Program-made: the position numbers and the translations under genes
The notes under the pieces: generated by a model
Told to the model about the DNA's origin: nothing
Database searches by the model: none
Seen by the model: the letters and a program-made list of their open reading frames with translations, nothing else
Shown here: in pieces, positions 37,860 to 49,304 of the stretch
Layout of the letters: every line of letters begins with the position of its first letter
Position numbering within the stretch: position 1 is the stretch's first letter
From: Algibacillus agarilyticus
GTDB taxonomy: Bacteria > Pseudomonadota > Gammaproteobacteria > Enterobacterales > Alteromonadaceae
Length of the DNA stretch: 64,000 bases
NCBI RefSeq assembly: GCF_003286125.1
Contig: NZ_QMED01000011.1
Location: forward strand, 62,001-126,000
Direction: 5' to 3'

Positions 37860-38927
37860 TTATAAAAAATCAAATACCATTTGCTTCTGAGTTTGTGGTT
37901 TTGCTAACCCTAAACTGATACCCACCAGTCTAATACCTCGATTTTCTTGTCTTAATAACGCGCCTGTTAATAATTCACTAAATAAAGATTCGTTTAGGGT
38001 GGGTGATATTTTTTCGATCGTGGTCGTTTTGAAGTCATCAAACTTAAGTTTAATCACTTGTTTGTGTACAACAGAATCTCGTTTATGCTTAGCAAATCGA
38101 CTATTCAATTCAGGCAATAGCTGCTTTATTACGCGTAAAACTTGGTCACGACTGTAAATATCATGACTTAATGTGTGTTCTACACCAACTGACTTCCTAA
38201 CACGGTCAAGTGATAATTCTCGATCATCGATACCGTGGCTTTTATCTAGTAAGCTTTTAGCGAGTTTACCGCAAGCTTGCTCTAAACCATCAAATGGATA
38301 AGATCTCACATCTGCGGTTGTGTTTAAGCCTAATGATTTGAGTTTCTCGGCTGTGACTTTACCAACCCCAGGTATTTTACGTAAAGGTAATTTATCAACG
38401 AATTCACTCACTTTATGCGGTGGTATCACACAAATACCATTTGGTTTGTTTTCGTCACTCGCAATTTTAGCAATAAATTTGTTGGGTGCAACACCAGCTG
38501 AAGCTGTTAAACCGGTTTCAACTTCAATGTCTCTTCTGATGGATTCGGCAATTAAGGTCGCACTTCCCTGAAATAATTTGCAATCAGATACATCTAAATA
38601 CGCTTCATCGAGTGATAAAGGTTCGATTAAAGGGGTGTAACGTAAAAAAATATCGCGTATTTGTTGAGATATACTTTTATAGAGCGCCATACTGCCAGGC
38701 ACCACAACTAAATCAGGGCATAATTTAAGTGCATGTGCCGTTGCCATCGCAGACCTAACACCATATTTTCGAGCTAAATAATTACAAGTTGATAATACAC
38801 CACGTCGATCAGAAGATCCTCCTACCGCAATAGGTAGGTTGCTGAGTGCGGGGTTTTCTCGCATTTCGACGGCAGCAAAAAAACAGTCCATATCAATGTG
38901 TATAATTTTTCTAGGTTTACTCATCAT
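37860..38927 (-). CDS. dinB: DNA polymerase IV
   Basis: Error-prone Y-family polymerase for translesion synthesis. [15 protein letters not shown] (residues 8-22), [11 protein letters not shown] (about 101-111, catalytic acidic residues) and the helix-hairpin-helix [13 protein letters not shown] (about 179-191) are intact. The 355 aa length is typical, and the C-terminal QMVFDF is a beta-clamp-binding motif (QxxLF-like). Two adjacent ATG codons open the gene. A LexA-type operator lies about 65 bases upstream, so it is expected to be SOS induced. Confidence 0.96.
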   Translation of the reverse strand: MMSKPRKIIHIDMDCFFAAVEMRENPALSNLPIAVGGSSDRRGVLSTCNYLARKYGVRSAMATAHALKLCPDLVVVPGSMALYKSISQQIRDIFLRYTPLIEPLSLDEAYLDVSDCKLFQGSATLIAESIRRDIEVETGLTASAGVAPNKFIAKIASDENKPNGICVIPPHKVSEFVDKLPLRKIPGVGKVTAEKLKSLGLNTTADVRSYPFDGLEQACGKLAKSLLDKSHGIDDRELSLDRVRKSVGVEHTLSHDIYSRDQVLRVIKQLLPELNSRFAKHKRDSVVHKQVIKLKFDDFKTTTIEKISPTLNESLFSELLTGALLRQENRGIRLVGISLGLAKPQTQKQMVFDFL

Positions 38928-38991
38928 GTATTCGTATGATTTAAATGATCACGGTTTGGGGCAATTCATTAAAGAGTATAGCCAACCATAA

Positions 38992-39007
38992 CTGTATATA
39001 AAAACAG
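38992..39007 (-). promoter_or_regulatory. LexA (SOS) operator upstream of dinB
   Basis: CTGTATATAAAAACAG, a perfect match to the gammaproteobacterial CTGT-N8-ACAG box and its preferred TATATAAA centre. It lies between dinB and sucD, 65 bases before the dinB start. Confidence 0.9.
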
Positions 39008-39023
39008 TTTTAATATTTTAGGC

Positions 39024-39059
39024 ATAAAAAAACCTGCTCATTTATGTGAGCAGGTTTTT
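39024..39059 (-). terminator. Terminator after sucD
   Basis: On the minus strand AAACCTGCTCA pairs with TGAGCAGGTTT around a short loop, followed by seven T, starting about 19 bases after the sucD stop. A-runs on the other side make it partly bidirectional. Confidence 0.9.
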
Positions 39060-39077
39060 GTTAACTAGAAACAGAGC

Positions 39078-39950
39078 TTACCAGCCTGTTTTCTCAGCTA
39101 ATGCTTTACCGATTTCAGCTAGAGAGCGAACCGTTTTAACACCCGCTGCTTCTAATGCTGCAAATTTATCATCAGCAGTACCTTTACCACCAGAGATAAT
39201 TGCACCAGCATGACCCATACGCTTACCTGGAGGAGCCGTAACACCTGCAATGTAAGATACGACAGGCTTAGTTACATTTTCAGCAATGTAAGCTGCAGCT
39301 TCTTCTTCAGCTGTTCCACCGATTTCACCAATCATTACGATTGCTTCAGTTTGTGGATCTTTTTCGAACATTTCTAGAACGTCGATGAAGTTAGTACCTG
39401 GGATTGGATCACCACCGATACCAACACAAGTAGACTGACCAAAACCAGCATCAGTTGTTTGCTTAACCGCTTCATAAGTTAAAGTACCTGAACGAGATAC
39501 AATACCGACTTTACCTGGTAAGTGAATGTGACCAGGCATGATGCCTATTTTACATTCGCCTGGCGTGATAACACCTGGGCAGTTAGGACCGATTAAACGT
39601 ACACCTAACTCGTCACATTTTACTTTAGCGTCTAACATATCTAATGTTGGAACACCTTCCGTAATACAAACGATTAATGTAATACCGCTGTTAGCTGCTT
39701 CTAAGATTGAATCTTTACAGAATGCAGCAGGAACATAGATTACTGACGCAGTAGCGCCTGTTTTCTCAACAGCTTCAGCAACAGTGTTAAATACTGGAAG
39801 GCCTAAATGTTCTTGACCGCCTTTACCAGGTGTAACACCACCAACCATTTGCGTACCATACTCGATAGCTTGCTGTGAATGGAAAGTACCTTGTGAACCC
39901 GTGAAACCTTGACAGATAACTTTAGTATCTTTATTAATTAGTACAGACAT
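39078..39950 (-). CDS. sucD: Succinyl-CoA synthetase alpha subunit
   Basis: With SucC, converts succinyl-CoA to succinate with GTP/ATP formation in the TCA cycle. The N-terminal CoA-binding Rossmann domain has [13 protein letters not shown] (about residues 13-25); the phosphorylated His lies in MGHAGAII (about residues 245-252, active site His in GHAGA). The 290 aa length is normal. Its ATG overlaps the sucC stop by one base. Confidence 0.98.
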   Translation of the reverse strand: MSVLINKDTKVICQGFTGSQGTFHSQQAIEYGTQMVGGVTPGKGGQEHLGLPVFNTVAEAVEKTGATASVIYVPAAFCKDSILEAANSGITLIVCITEGVPTLDMLDAKVKCDELGVRLIGPNCPGVITPGECKIGIMPGHIHLPGKVGIVSRSGTLTYEAVKQTTDAGFGQSTCVGIGGDPIPGTNFIDVLEMFEKDPQTEAIVMIGEIGGTAEEEAAAYIAENVTKPVVSYIAGVTAPPGKRMGHAGAIISGGKGTADDKFAALEAAGVKTVRSLAEIGKALAEKTGW

Positions 39951-41116
39951 TATTTGGCCTCCGCTGCTTTAACAACTAATTCAGCAGCTTCTTGTAAGCT
40001 TGGAGCTGCAATGATGTCTACGTCTGAGTTTGCAAGAACTTCACGTCCTGCATCAGCGTTTGTACCTTCTAAACGTACAACAACAGGTACTTTAACACCC
40101 ACTTCTTTAACCGCTGCAATAATACCTTCAGCGATCATGTCACAACGAACGATACCACCAAAAATGTTAACTAAAACAGCTTTAACATTTGAGTCAGAAA
40201 GAATGATTTTGAATGCTTCAGCAACACGTTCTTTAGTTGCTCCGCCACCAACATCTAAGAAGTTAGCTGGGCTGCCACCGTTTAAGTTAACGATATCCAT
40301 TGTACCCATTGCTAAACCAGCGCCATTAACCATACAACCCACGTTGCCGTCTAATGCTACATAGTTTAATTCCCACTTAGCAGCATCTGCTTCGCGAGCA
40401 TCTTCTTGAGAAGGATCGTGCATTTCTTTGATGTCTGGGTGACGACCAACAGCATTACTATCGATTGCAACTTTAGCATCTAAACAATGTAAATCACCGG
40501 CACCCGTAATAACAAGTGGGTTGATTTCGATTAATTCAACATCTTTTTCTTGGAATAATTTGGCTAAACCTAAGAAGATTTTAACAAATTGTGAAACTTG
40601 CTTGCCTTCTAAGCCTAATTTGAATGCTAAATCACGTGCTTGATAAGGTTGTGCACCAACAAGTGGGTCGATAGTGGCTTTTAAGATTTTTTCTGGCGTT
40701 TCTTCAGCCACTTTCTCAATCTCAACACCACCTTCTGTTGAAGCCATGAATACGATGCGGCGAGTGCCACGATCAACAACAGCACCTAAGTATAACTCTT
40801 GAGCGATATCAGTTAATGGCTCAAGTAAAATGCGGCTTACTGGTTGACCTTTTTCATCTGTTTGATAAGTAACAAGGTTGTTACCTAACCATTTTTCAGC
40901 GAACTCTTTGATTTCGTCTTTAGACTTAACTACTTTAACGCCACCCGCTTTACCACGGCCACCGGCGTGTACTTGAGCTTTAGCAACGTAAGTATCTAGA
41001 CCTAACTGATCAGCAGCGGCAACTGCTTCAGCTGGAGTTTCAGCTGCGATACCTATGGAAACAGGTAGCCCATATTGAGCGAATAACTGCTTGCCTTGAT
41101 ATTCATGCAAATTCAT
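39950..41116 (-). CDS. sucC: Succinyl-CoA synthetase beta subunit
   Basis: Nucleotide-binding subunit with an ATP-grasp fold. [16 protein letters not shown] at the start, [14 protein letters not shown] (about 46-59) and the C-terminal [13 protein letters not shown], which receives phosphate from SucD, are diagnostic. The 388 aa length equals E. coli SucC. It starts after a 206-base gap downstream of sucB, so it may have its own expression level. Confidence 0.98.
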   Translation of the reverse strand: MNLHEYQGKQLFAQYGLPVSIGIAAETPAEAVAAADQLGLDTYVAKAQVHAGGRGKAGGVKVVKSKDEIKEFAEKWLGNNLVTYQTDEKGQPVSRILLEPLTDIAQELYLGAVVDRGTRRIVFMASTEGGVEIEKVAEETPEKILKATIDPLVGAQPYQARDLAFKLGLEGKQVSQFVKIFLGLAKLFQEKDVELIEINPLVITGAGDLHCLDAKVAIDSNAVGRHPDIKEMHDPSQEDAREADAAKWELNYVALDGNVGCMVNGAGLAMGTMDIVNLNGGSPANFLDVGGGATKERVAEAFKIILSDSNVKAVLVNIFGGIVRCDMIAEGIIAAVKEVGVKVPVVVRLEGTNADAGREVLANSDVDIIAAPSLQEAAELVVKAAEAK

Positions 41117-41270
41117 GACTAATTTTCCGTTTATTGATGTGTTTGATTTTGGTTACTAACAACTTATCGTTGTACTAACACGTGAATAAGTCAGTAGTTT
41201 AACCTGTGTGAAAGTTGAATGTCTTATCGTTATCGATATTTTCAACATACATTTGATTTATGTAGGTAAT

Positions 41271-41304
41271 ATTAAGCATACCTAAATAATTAGGCATGCT
41301 TAAT
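41271..41304 (-). other. Hairpin between sucB and sucC
   Basis: An inverted repeat ATTAAGCAT-ACCTAA / TTAGGC-ATGCTTAAT with a four-base loop and no T-run, 18 bases downstream of the sucB stop. It probably shapes message stability or processing between sucAB and sucCD. Confidence 0.5.
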
Positions 41305-41322
41305 GAAAGCTAATATATAAGC

Positions 41323-42816
41323 TTATAAATCAAGAATTAAGCGAGTAGGATCTTCAAGCAACTCTTTAATTGTGACTAAGAATCCAACTGACTCTTTGCC
41401 ATCAACTAAACGGTGATCGTAAGATAATGCTAAATACATCATTGGTAAGATTTCTACTTTACCGTTTACAGCCATTGGACGCTCTTGGATTTTGTGCATA
41501 CCCAAAATAGCCGACTGCGGTAAATTAATGATTGGCGTTGATATTAATGAACCAAAAACACCACCATTAGTAATAGTGAAGTTACCACCTGTCATGTCGT
41601 CCATGGTTAATTTACCATCACGGCCTTTAAGGGCTAATTCACGAATACCTTTTTCAATTTCGCCTAAACCAAGTTGGTCAGCATCACGTAAAACAGGTGT
41701 CACTAAACCACGTGGAGTCGATACTGCCATGCTTACATCGAAATAGTTATGATATACGATGTCATCGCCATCAATTGATGCGTTGATTGCAGGGTAACGC
41801 TTTAATGCTTCTGTTACGGCTTTAGTAAAGAAAGACATAAAGCCTAAACGAACACCGTGCTTCTCTTCAAAGATATCTTTATATTTCTTACGGATATCCA
41901 TGATTGGCTTCATGTTAACTTCGTTAAACGTCGTTAACATCGCTGTCGAGTTTTTAGCTTCTAGTAGACGATTAGCAATGGTTTTACGTAAACGCGTCAT
42001 TGGAACACGTTTTTGTGAACGGTCGCCAGCAGGAACGGCAACAGCTTCACTTTTCGCAGCAGCTGGTTTAGCGGCTTTAGATTTAACGTAAGCGTCAACG
42101 TCTTCTTTAGTTAAACGACCATCAACACCCGTGCCTTTAACTTTAGCCGCTTCTTCTGTGCTAATTCCGTTTTCGGCTAGTGCACGACGAACAGATGGGC
42201 TTAACGCATCACCTTTATCATCTGCAGAAGCGGATGCTTCTGGAGCGGCTGCAGGCGCGGCGGCAGCCGGTGCAGCACCCGCAACTAATCTCGCAATCAC
42301 TTGCTCGCCAGTTACTGTTGCACCTTCTTCTTGTAAAATTTCAGTAACAACGCCATCAGCTTGAGCTACTACTTCTAAAACTACTTTGTCTGTTTCGATA
42401 TCAACTAAATTTTGATCTCGAGATACCGCTTCACCAGCTTGAACATGCCATGTAGCGATGCTTGCATCAGCTACTGACTCTGGTAATACAGGAACTAAAA
42501 TTTCCACCGTCTCACCTTTTACTTGTTGAGTGTTTTGTTGAATAGATTCTGCAGGAGCTGCTGCCGGTGCAACTGCACCTTCAGCGCTGATTTTAGCAAT
42601 GATTTGCTCGCCTAAAACAGTATCGCCTTCAGAATGTAAGATTTCTGTAACTACGCCGTCTTCTTGCGCAACTACTTCTAATACGACTTTATCGGTTTCA
42701 ATATCAACCAAATTTTGATCACGCTTAACTGAATCACCTACTTTTACATGCCAAGTCGAAACGGATGCATCAGCTACTGATTCAGGTAATACGGGTACTT
42801 TTACTTCAATTGTCAT
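41323..42816 (-). CDS. sucB: 2-oxoglutarate dehydrogenase E2, dihydrolipoamide succinyltransferase, with two lipoyl domains
   Basis: E2 core of the 2-oxoglutarate dehydrogenase complex. It has two lipoyl domains, residues about 2-78 and 108-185, each with the lipoyl-Lys site ETDKVVLEV, joined by Ala/Pro-rich linkers. A peripheral-subunit-binding domain ([14 protein letters not shown], about 208-221) and a catalytic domain from about 265 with DHRLVDGKE (active-site His) follow. E. coli SucB has one lipoyl domain and 405 aa; this one has 497 aa, so an internal duplication has occurred. It begins ten bases after sucA. Confidence 0.97.
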   Translation of the reverse strand: MTIEVKVPVLPESVADASVSTWHVKVGDSVKRDQNLVDIETDKVVLEVVAQEDGVVTEILHSEGDTVLGEQIIAKISAEGAVAPAAAPAESIQQNTQQVKGETVEILVPVLPESVADASIATWHVQAGEAVSRDQNLVDIETDKVVLEVVAQADGVVTEILQEEGATVTGEQVIARLVAGAAPAAAAPAAAPEASASADDKGDALSPSVRRALAENGISTEEAAKVKGTGVDGRLTKEDVDAYVKSKAAKPAAAKSEAVAVPAGDRSQKRVPMTRLRKTIANRLLEAKNSTAMLTTFNEVNMKPIMDIRKKYKDIFEEKHGVRLGFMSFFTKAVTEALKRYPAINASIDGDDIVYHNYFDVSMAVSTPRGLVTPVLRDADQLGLGEIEKGIRELALKGRDGKLTMDDMTGGNFTITNGGVFGSLISTPIINLPQSAILGMHKIQERPMAVNGKVEILPMMYLALSYDHRLVDGKESVGFLVTIKELLEDPTRLILDL

Positions 42817-42826
42817 GACTGGATCC

Positions 42827-45640
42827 TTAATTCTCTAAACCGAGTGCAGAATTAACTAATGCTTTTTGTTGTAGGTTATGAACTGCTAAGTAGCCTACTG
42901 CTGGCGAAGCGGATGCTTCACGGCCTGCATAAGTTAAGTTAGTACCCGCTGGAATTGAATTCCAGAAATGGTGTTGTGAACAATACCATGCACCTTGATT
43001 TTGTGGTTCTTCTTGACACCAAACAAATTCTTTAACATGGCTGTATTTTTCGATAATCGCATCCATTTCAGCATGTGGGAATGGATAAAGCTGCTCTAAA
43101 CGTACGATTACAACGTTGTTTTGTTCTGCCTTGCGACGTGCATCAAGTAAGTCGTAATAAACTTTACCACTACAGAAAACAACACGGTCAACTTTATCAG
43201 CCGCAATATCATCAATTTCATCAATAACGTTATGGAATTCACCAACGGCTAACTCTTCTAATGTAGAAGTTGCTGACGGGTGACGTAATAATGATTTAGG
43301 TGACATCACAATTAATGGTCGACGCATCGGACGAACATGTTGACGACGCAACATATTAAATACTTGCGCTGGTGTTGTGGGTACACAAACCTGCATGTTA
43401 TGGTCGGCACATAATTGTAAAAAGCGCTCTAAACGAGCAGATGAATGCTCTGGACCTTGACCTTCATAACCGTGTGGTAAAAGCATCGTTAGTCCGCATA
43501 AACGACCCCACTTTTGCTCACCTGAACTTAAGAATTGATCGATTACCACTTGAGCACCATTAGCGAAATCACCAAATTGTGCTTCCCAAATCGTCATTGT
43601 TGACGGTTCGGCCGTCGCATAACCATATTCGAAAGCTAAAACGGCTTCTTCAGATAATACCGAATCATATATTTCGATTTGACCTTGGTCAGCACTCATA
43701 TTTGATAATGGTAAATAACCGGTGCCCGTTTTTTGGTCGTGAATAACAGCATGACGATGGAAGAATGTACCTCGTCCAACATCCTGCCCTGTAATACGGA
43801 TCCGAGTACCATCTTCAACAAGCGATGCATAGGCCAATGTTTCGGCAAAGCCCCAATCAATCGCTTTTTCGCCCTTCGCCATGCTTTGACGATCTTGGTA
43901 AACTTTTTTAACGCGAGAATGTGGCACAACTTCTTCAGGGTATGATGAAACTGTTTTTGCAATATCGGTTAGCTTATCAATCGCTAAACTACCGTTGTAT
44001 TTAATATCCCAATCATGATTAAGATAAGGAGACCAATCAACTGAATGTTCCATCATAGGACGCCATTCATCAACAACACAGGCGCCATGATCAAGTGCTG
44101 CACGATATTCGTCAGAAACCTTAACCGCACTCTTATCGTTTAGTACGTTTTCACTAATCAATTGCTTAGCATAAAGATCTTTTGGCACTGGATGCTTTTT
44201 GATCTTTTGATACATAATTGGTTGCGTTGCATTTGGTTCATCTGCTTCATTATGGCCATGACGACGATAACAAACTAAATCAATAACAACATCACGTTTG
44301 AACTTGTTACGGAAATCAAGTGCAATTTGAGTTGCGATAATAACCGCTTCAGGATCATCTGAATTCACGTGGAATATAGGCGCCTGAACCATTTTCGCAA
44401 TATCAGTACAATATTGAGTTGAGCGTGTATCTTTAGGGTTAGACGTTGTGAAACCAACCTGGTTATTAACAACGATACGTACGGTTCCGCCAACTTGATA
44501 TGCACGTGTTTGTGATAAGTTGAACGTTTCTTGTACGACACCTTGTCCTGCTATTGCCGAATCACCATGAATAGTGATAGGTAATGCTTGTGTACCGTCA
44601 GAACAACCACGACGGTCCATACGCGCTCTAACAGACCCCATTACAACAGGATTAACGATTTCTAAATGCGATGGGTTGAATGCTAATGCTAAATGTACAT
44701 CACCACCTGGTGTAGCAAAATCAGAAGAGAAACCCATGTGATATTTAACATCACCTGAACCTAAATTTTGCTCAAATTTACCCGAGAATTCGTCAAATAA
44801 AATTGAAGGGTTTTTACCTAGAACATTAACTAAAACATTTAAGCGGCCACGGTGAGCCATACCAATAACAACTTCTTTCGTTCCTTGACTACCTGCACGA
44901 GTAATTAACTCTTTAAGCATTGGTACTAAAGCGTCACCACCTTCTAAAGAAAATCGTTTAGCGCCTGGGAATTTAGAACCTAAATATTTTTCTAAACCGT
45001 CAGCCGCAACTAATTCTTTATAGATTTTTTGCTTTTCTTCAGTTGTAAATTTAGCAGTTGATTGAATTGACTCTAAACGTTGTTGTAACCAACGTTTTTC
45101 ATCAGTCGACGTAATGTGCATGTATTCTGCACCAATCGAACCACAATAAGTTTTAACTAATGCACTATGAATGTCGCGTAATGATAATTTCTCACTACCA
45201 ACTGACAATGATCCTACATTATAAACTTTATCTAAATCTTCATCATTTAAGTCATGGTAAGCAAGTTCTAAGTCACGAACTCTTTCTTGTTTCCATAATC
45301 CTAAAGGATCTAAATTAGCGTGCTGATGCCCACGAAAACGATAAGCATTAATCAGTTGTAAAACTCGAACTTGTTTAGTATCAGAGCTTTCAGCTTGTAC
45401 CACAACTTGACGACGGTGAGCGTTTTTAGCCGCATCTCTAAATTCATCACGAACTTCAGAGTGCTTAACTTCAACTTCAACCCCTTCAACTTTTGGTAAT
45501 TGATCGAACAAATTACGCCAATCTTCATCAACGTTTTGTGGATCAGATAAATAACTTTCGTACATTTCTTCTACGTAAGTGGCATTAGCACCAGCTAACT
45601 GAGATGACTCTAGCCAGGCTTGCATGTTGCCATAGTGCAT
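42827..45640 (-). CDS. sucA: 2-oxoglutarate dehydrogenase E1 component
   Basis: Thiamine-diphosphate-dependent decarboxylase subunit. The 937 aa length matches the family. The N-terminal E2-binding segment includes [12 protein letters not shown]-type residues (written [13 protein letters not shown] here), then [19 protein letters not shown] (about 265-283), the TPP-binding [17 protein letters not shown], and a transketolase-like C-terminal domain with [12 protein letters not shown] and [16 protein letters not shown]. It is preceded by a terminator-like hairpin after sdhB. Confidence 0.98.
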   Translation of the reverse strand: MHYGNMQAWLESSQLAGANATYVEEMYESYLSDPQNVDEDWRNLFDQLPKVEGVEVEVKHSEVRDEFRDAAKNAHRRQVVVQAESSDTKQVRVLQLINAYRFRGHQHANLDPLGLWKQERVRDLELAYHDLNDEDLDKVYNVGSLSVGSEKLSLRDIHSALVKTYCGSIGAEYMHITSTDEKRWLQQRLESIQSTAKFTTEEKQKIYKELVAADGLEKYLGSKFPGAKRFSLEGGDALVPMLKELITRAGSQGTKEVVIGMAHRGRLNVLVNVLGKNPSILFDEFSGKFEQNLGSGDVKYHMGFSSDFATPGGDVHLALAFNPSHLEIVNPVVMGSVRARMDRRGCSDGTQALPITIHGDSAIAGQGVVQETFNLSQTRAYQVGGTVRIVVNNQVGFTTSNPKDTRSTQYCTDIAKMVQAPIFHVNSDDPEAVIIATQIALDFRNKFKRDVVIDLVCYRRHGHNEADEPNATQPIMYQKIKKHPVPKDLYAKQLISENVLNDKSAVKVSDEYRAALDHGACVVDEWRPMMEHSVDWSPYLNHDWDIKYNGSLAIDKLTDIAKTVSSYPEEVVPHSRVKKVYQDRQSMAKGEKAIDWGFAETLAYASLVEDGTRIRITGQDVGRGTFFHRHAVIHDQKTGTGYLPLSNMSADQGQIEIYDSVLSEEAVLAFEYGYATAEPSTMTIWEAQFGDFANGAQVVIDQFLSSGEQKWGRLCGLTMLLPHGYEGQGPEHSSARLERFLQLCADHNMQVCVPTTPAQVFNMLRRQHVRPMRRPLIVMSPKSLLRHPSATSTLEELAVGEFHNVIDEIDDIAADKVDRVVFCSGKVYYDLLDARRKAEQNNVVIVRLEQLYPFPHAEMDAIIEKYSHVKEFVWCQEEPQNQGAWYCSQHHFWNSIPAGTNLTYAGREASASPAVGYLAVHNLQQKALVNSALGLEN

Positions 45641-45680
45641 TCTATTTTCCTTTACCGCAGTAGGTTATTTTAATTGGATA

Positions 45681-45718
45681 AAAAAATAGCCATTCTTATC
45701 AACAAAGAACGGCTATTT
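45681..45718 (-). terminator. Terminator-like hairpin between sdhB and sucA
   Basis: On the minus strand AAATAGCCGTTCTT pairs with AAGAATGGCTATTT, followed by T residues. It lies about 40 bases after the sdhB stop and 40 before sucA, and probably lets only part of sdhCDAB transcription reach sucABCD. Confidence 0.7.
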
Positions 45719-45757
45719 AGTAGTTTAGATTGTTTTAAGCAAATAGCTTAACAATTA

Positions 45758-46468
45758 CTAAACAGCCTTTTTCAACAGCATTGACTTAATATGACCAATC
45801 GCTTTAGTCGGATTTAAGCCTTTAGGACAAACACTTACACAGTTCATAATTCCGTGACAACGGAATACGCTGAAAGCATCGTCTAGATCTGCTAATCGTT
45901 CGTCTGTAGCCGTATCACGACTATCAGCTAAGAAACGATAAGCTGCTAATAAACCTGCTGGGCCGATAAATTTGTCCGGGTTCCACCAAAATGAAGGACA
46001 TGATGTAGAACAACAAGCACATAAAATACACTCGTATAAACCGTCTAATTTTTCACGTTCTTCAATTGATTGCAGATGCTCACGTGCTGGAGCTTGTTTA
46101 CCATCATTAATTAAATAAGGCTTCACTTTCTCATATTGAGTAAAGAACTGCGTCATATCAACCACTAAGTCACGCACAACCGGTAAGCCCGGTAATGGAC
46201 GAATGACTATTTTGCTGCCTTTAAGGTCAGAAAGAGGAGTAATACACGCTAAGCCGTTTTTACCATTCATGTTAACGCCATCAGAACCACATACACCTTC
46301 ACGACAAGAGCGGCGTAATGATAATGTTGGATCTTGCTCTTTTATAAGCAATAAAGCGTCAAGTACCATGATGTCTTGACCGTCTTCCAAATCCAAAGTG
46401 TAATCTTGCATTCTTGGTTTGGCATCAACATCAGGGTTATATCGATAAATAGAGAATATTTTTTTCAT
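45758..46468 (-). CDS. sdhB: Succinate dehydrogenase iron-sulfur subunit
   Basis: Carries electrons from SdhA flavin to quinone through 2Fe-2S, 4Fe-4S and 3Fe-4S clusters. CREGVCGSDGVNMNGKNGLAC (about residues 55-75), CILCACCSTSCPSFWWN (about 148-164) and CHGIMNCVSVCPKGLNP (about 205-221) hold the ligands. The 236 aa length is standard. It follows sdhA by 12 bases. Confidence 0.98.
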   Translation of the reverse strand: MKKIFSIYRYNPDVDAKPRMQDYTLDLEDGQDIMVLDALLLIKEQDPTLSLRRSCREGVCGSDGVNMNGKNGLACITPLSDLKGSKIVIRPLPGLPVVRDLVVDMTQFFTQYEKVKPYLINDGKQAPAREHLQSIEEREKLDGLYECILCACCSTSCPSFWWNPDKFIGPAGLLAAYRFLADSRDTATDERLADLDDAFSVFRCHGIMNCVSVCPKGLNPTKAIGHIKSMLLKKAV

Positions 46469-46480
46469 CGGTATCGTCCC

Positions 46481-48247
46481 TTAATAAGTTCTTGCTTTCG
46501 GTGGGAAAGCGTCGCGGTGTACAGGAGCCATGTTAACATCACGTTTTGTCATATCTTCTGTGCTTGGAGTATAGATAGAATGACATAACCAGTTAGCGTC
46601 ATCACGTTCTGTGAAATCTTGACGAGCATGTGCACCACGAGATTCTGTACGGAAGTTAGCCGCTTTAGCTGAACAGAAAGCAGTTTCCATTAAGTTGTCT
46701 AACTCTAAACATTCGATACGCTGAGTATTGAAGTCGCTTGATTTATCATCAAGACGGGCAGTTTTAAGACGCTCACGAATTTCTGTAAGCTCTTTCATGC
46801 CTTTAGCCATTGCTTCACCTTCACGGAATACCGAGAAGTTAAGCTGCATACATTGTTGCAAATCTTTACGAATTTCAACAGGATCTTCACCTTTAGTTGA
46901 AGACTCCCAACGATTAGTACGGGCTAAACTTGCTTCTAAATCAGAATCTGAAGCTTCTTTACCAAATTCCGTTCCGGCTAAGTAAGTACCTAAGAATTTA
47001 CCAGCAGCTCGACCAAATACCACTAAATCAAGTAATGAGTTTCCGCCTAAGCGATTTGCACCGTGTACAGATACACAAGCAATTTCACCAACAGCGAATA
47101 AACCTTCAACAACCGTTTCAGTGCCATCACTTGCAATGCTAATGGCTTGACCATTTACATTTGTTGGCACACCACCCATTTGATAATGACATGTTGGTAT
47201 AACAGGAATAGGTTCTTTAACAGGATCAACGTGTGCGAATGTACGTGATAAATCACAAACACCTGGTAAACGGCTTTCTAATGTTTCTTTACCTAAGTGA
47301 TCTAATTTAAGTTTAATATGTGGACCCCAAGGACCATCACAACCACGACCTTCACGGATCTCAGTCATCATTGAACGAGCAACGACATCACGACCGGCTA
47401 AATCTTTAGCGTTAGGCGCATAACGCTCCATGAAGCGTTCACCGTCTTTATTAAGAAGATAACCACCTTCACCACGACAACCTTCAGTTACAAGTACACC
47501 CGCGCCAGCTATACCCGTTGGGTGGAACTGCCACATTTCCATGTCTTGCATTTGAATGCCAGCACGAAGTGACATACCAACACCGTCACCGGTATTAATA
47601 TGAGCATTAGTTGTTGAAGCAAAGATACGACCAGCACCACCAGTAGCAAGTACTGTAGCACGGGCTTTGAAATAAACGATTTCACCTGTTTCGATGCAAA
47701 TTGCGGTTGTACCAACAACAGCGCCATCAGAATTTTTAACTAAATCTAACGCGTACCATTCAGAATAAACGTTGGTTTTGTTTTTCACATTCTGTTGGTA
47801 TAAGCAGTGAAGCAATGCATGACCTGTACGGTCAGCTGCTGCAGCTGTACGAGCAGCTTGTTCGCCACCAAAGTTTTTTGATTGGCCACCGAAAGGACGT
47901 TGGTAAATTTTACCTTGTTCCGTACGAGAAAATGGTAAACCCATGTTCTCTAATTCGATAATAGTTTCAGGCCCGGTTTTACACATATATTCGATTGCGT
48001 CTTGGTCACCGATATAATCAGAACCTTTAACCGTATCGTACATGTGTTGTTCCCAATGATCTTCATGCGCATTACCTAAAGCAACAGTAATACCGCCTTG
48101 TGCAGATACAGTATGTGAACGTGTTGGGAAAACTTTAGAGATCAAAGCACAAGATTGGCCTGATTCTGAAATAGATAAAGCAGCACGCATACCCGCACCA
48201 CCGGCGCCGATAACAACAGCGTCAAATTCTCTTACTGGAATACTCAC
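46481..48247 (-). CDS. sdhA: Succinate dehydrogenase flavoprotein subunit
   Basis: Oxidises succinate to fumarate at a covalently bound [14 protein letters not shown] (about residues 14-24) binds [13 protein letters not shown] includes the flavin-linked His (about 44); [11 protein letters not shown] and the active-site Arg region follow. The 588 aa length is normal, and it is adjacent to sdhD with no intergenic space. Confidence 0.98.
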   Translation of the reverse strand: MSIPVREFDAVVIGAGGAGMRAALSISESGQSCALISKVFPTRSHTVSAQGGITVALGNAHEDHWEQHMYDTVKGSDYIGDQDAIEYMCKTGPETIIELENMGLPFSRTEQGKIYQRPFGGQSKNFGGEQAARTAAAADRTGHALLHCLYQQNVKNKTNVYSEWYALDLVKNSDGAVVGTTAICIETGEIVYFKARATVLATGGAGRIFASTTNAHINTGDGVGMSLRAGIQMQDMEMWQFHPTGIAGAGVLVTEGCRGEGGYLLNKDGERFMERYAPNAKDLAGRDVVARSMMTEIREGRGCDGPWGPHIKLKLDHLGKETLESRLPGVCDLSRTFAHVDPVKEPIPVIPTCHYQMGGVPTNVNGQAISIASDGTETVVEGLFAVGEIACVSVHGANRLGGNSLLDLVVFGRAAGKFLGTYLAGTEFGKEASDSDLEASLARTNRWESSTKGEDPVEIRKDLQQCMQLNFSVFREGEAMAKGMKELTEIRERLKTARLDDKSSDFNTQRIECLELDNLMETAFCSAKAANFRTESRGAHARQDFTERDDANWLCHSIYTPSTEDMTKRDVNMAPVHRDAFPPKARTY

Positions 48248-48595
48248 TTAAACACCCCACAAAACGACTAAACCAGTCACAAAATAACTTAATGCAGCCA
48301 GATTTAATACAAACTGTAAAAACATACGTAAACGAGTGCATTTAACGTAATCAGTTAAAACCTGCCATAAGCCTATCCATGCATGAGCTAATAAACCAAA
48401 TAATGCTATGATGGTGAACACTTTCATCGACACCATAGAAAATAAACCAGACCATTCGGTATAAGTTAAACTCGGATGTGTACAAAAGTAGGCTAAAAGG
48501 AAAATTGCAAAAGCGGCTAATACAAGCGCTGATGCACGAATAATTAAGAAATCATGAACGCCGCTGCGTCCTAGTGTAGCTGCATTTGTTACCAT
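48248..48595 (-). CDS. sdhD: Succinate dehydrogenase membrane anchor subunit D
   Basis: A 115 aa inner-membrane subunit with three hydrophobic helices. LIIRASALVLAAFAIFLLAYF and the heme-ligand region LFGLLAHAWIGLWQVLTDYVK are typical. Its start overlaps the end of sdhC by seven bases, and its stop abuts sdhA. Confidence 0.95.
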   Translation of the reverse strand: MVTNAATLGRSGVHDFLIIRASALVLAAFAIFLLAYFCTHPSLTYTEWSGLFSMVSMKVFTIIALFGLLAHAWIGLWQVLTDYVKCTRLRMFLQFVLNLAALSYFVTGLVVLWGV

Positions 48596-48963
48596 ATTTG
48601 TACTCCAACTAACACAGAAAGAATAATAGTTAGTAACATCGTAATTTTTGCACTTAGGTTACCAGATCCAATTTCTTCCCAATAACCAAGATCCATAATC
48701 AAATGACGGAATCCACCTAACATGTGGTAAAACAATGCGGTTAGTGTTCCCCAAATAATAAATTTAACGATAAAGGTATCTAACATTGCGCTTACGGTAT
48801 CAAAACCTTCTTTAGATGTTAAAGAAGTTACAAACGCCCACATAAGTAAGCCCATGGCTACAAACATGATAACGCCCGATACACGATGCAAAATAGATGC
48901 GATGGCACTGGCCGGAAAGCTAATTGTACTTAGCTCTAGATTGACAGGTCTTTGCTTTTTCAC
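48589..48963 (-). CDS. sdhC: Succinate dehydrogenase cytochrome b556 subunit C
   Basis: Membrane anchor that binds heme b and quinone. KKQRPVNLELSTISFPASAIASILHRVSGV at its N-terminus and YHMLGGFRHLIMDLGY, with the heme-ligand His, are diagnostic (positions about 2-31 and 82-97). I prefer the GTG at 48963, preceded by GGGAAGAACT, giving 124 aa; an in-frame ATG at 48984 would add seven residues. It is the first gene of sdhCDAB-sucABCD, divergent from gltA. Confidence 0.93.
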   Translation of the reverse strand: MKKQRPVNLELSTISFPASAIASILHRVSGVIMFVAMGLLMWAFVTSLTSKEGFDTVSAMLDTFIVKFIIWGTLTALFYHMLGGFRHLIMDLGYWEEIGSGNLSAKITMLLTIILSVLVGVQIW

Positions 48964-49304
48964 AGTTCTTCCCACTCGTCTCAACTGAGCAAATTATATT
49001 TTGTCTTTAGCAAAATAACACACCAACTTAAATTGGTCAGACATGTTAAAATTGCTAATGCTAATTTTTAATTGAAGTTAAAGTTACCTCAATGGTTGAA
49101 AAGTATATTCATTCACATAAATAAATACAATTTATCTGCAAAAAAATGCATTCATTTGCTGAATGACGACTATTTTTAACATTAGAGCCATAATCACAGT
49201 TCTAAATGCGTTTGAAATTGATTATTTTGCCAAATTGAAGTTTAATAATTAGCAGTTAGATAATAGAACCATAACACGATAACTCTTTCGGAAGGAGAGC
49301 AACT
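48964..49304. promoter_or_regulatory. Divergent promoter region of sdhC and gltA
   Basis: 340 AT-rich bases that must contain both promoters. In E. coli the equivalent region is controlled by ArcA and CRP; I could not point to a convincing site by eye. The gltA ATG has a strong GGAAGGAGAG ribosome binding site at about 49290-49299. Confidence 0.6.
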
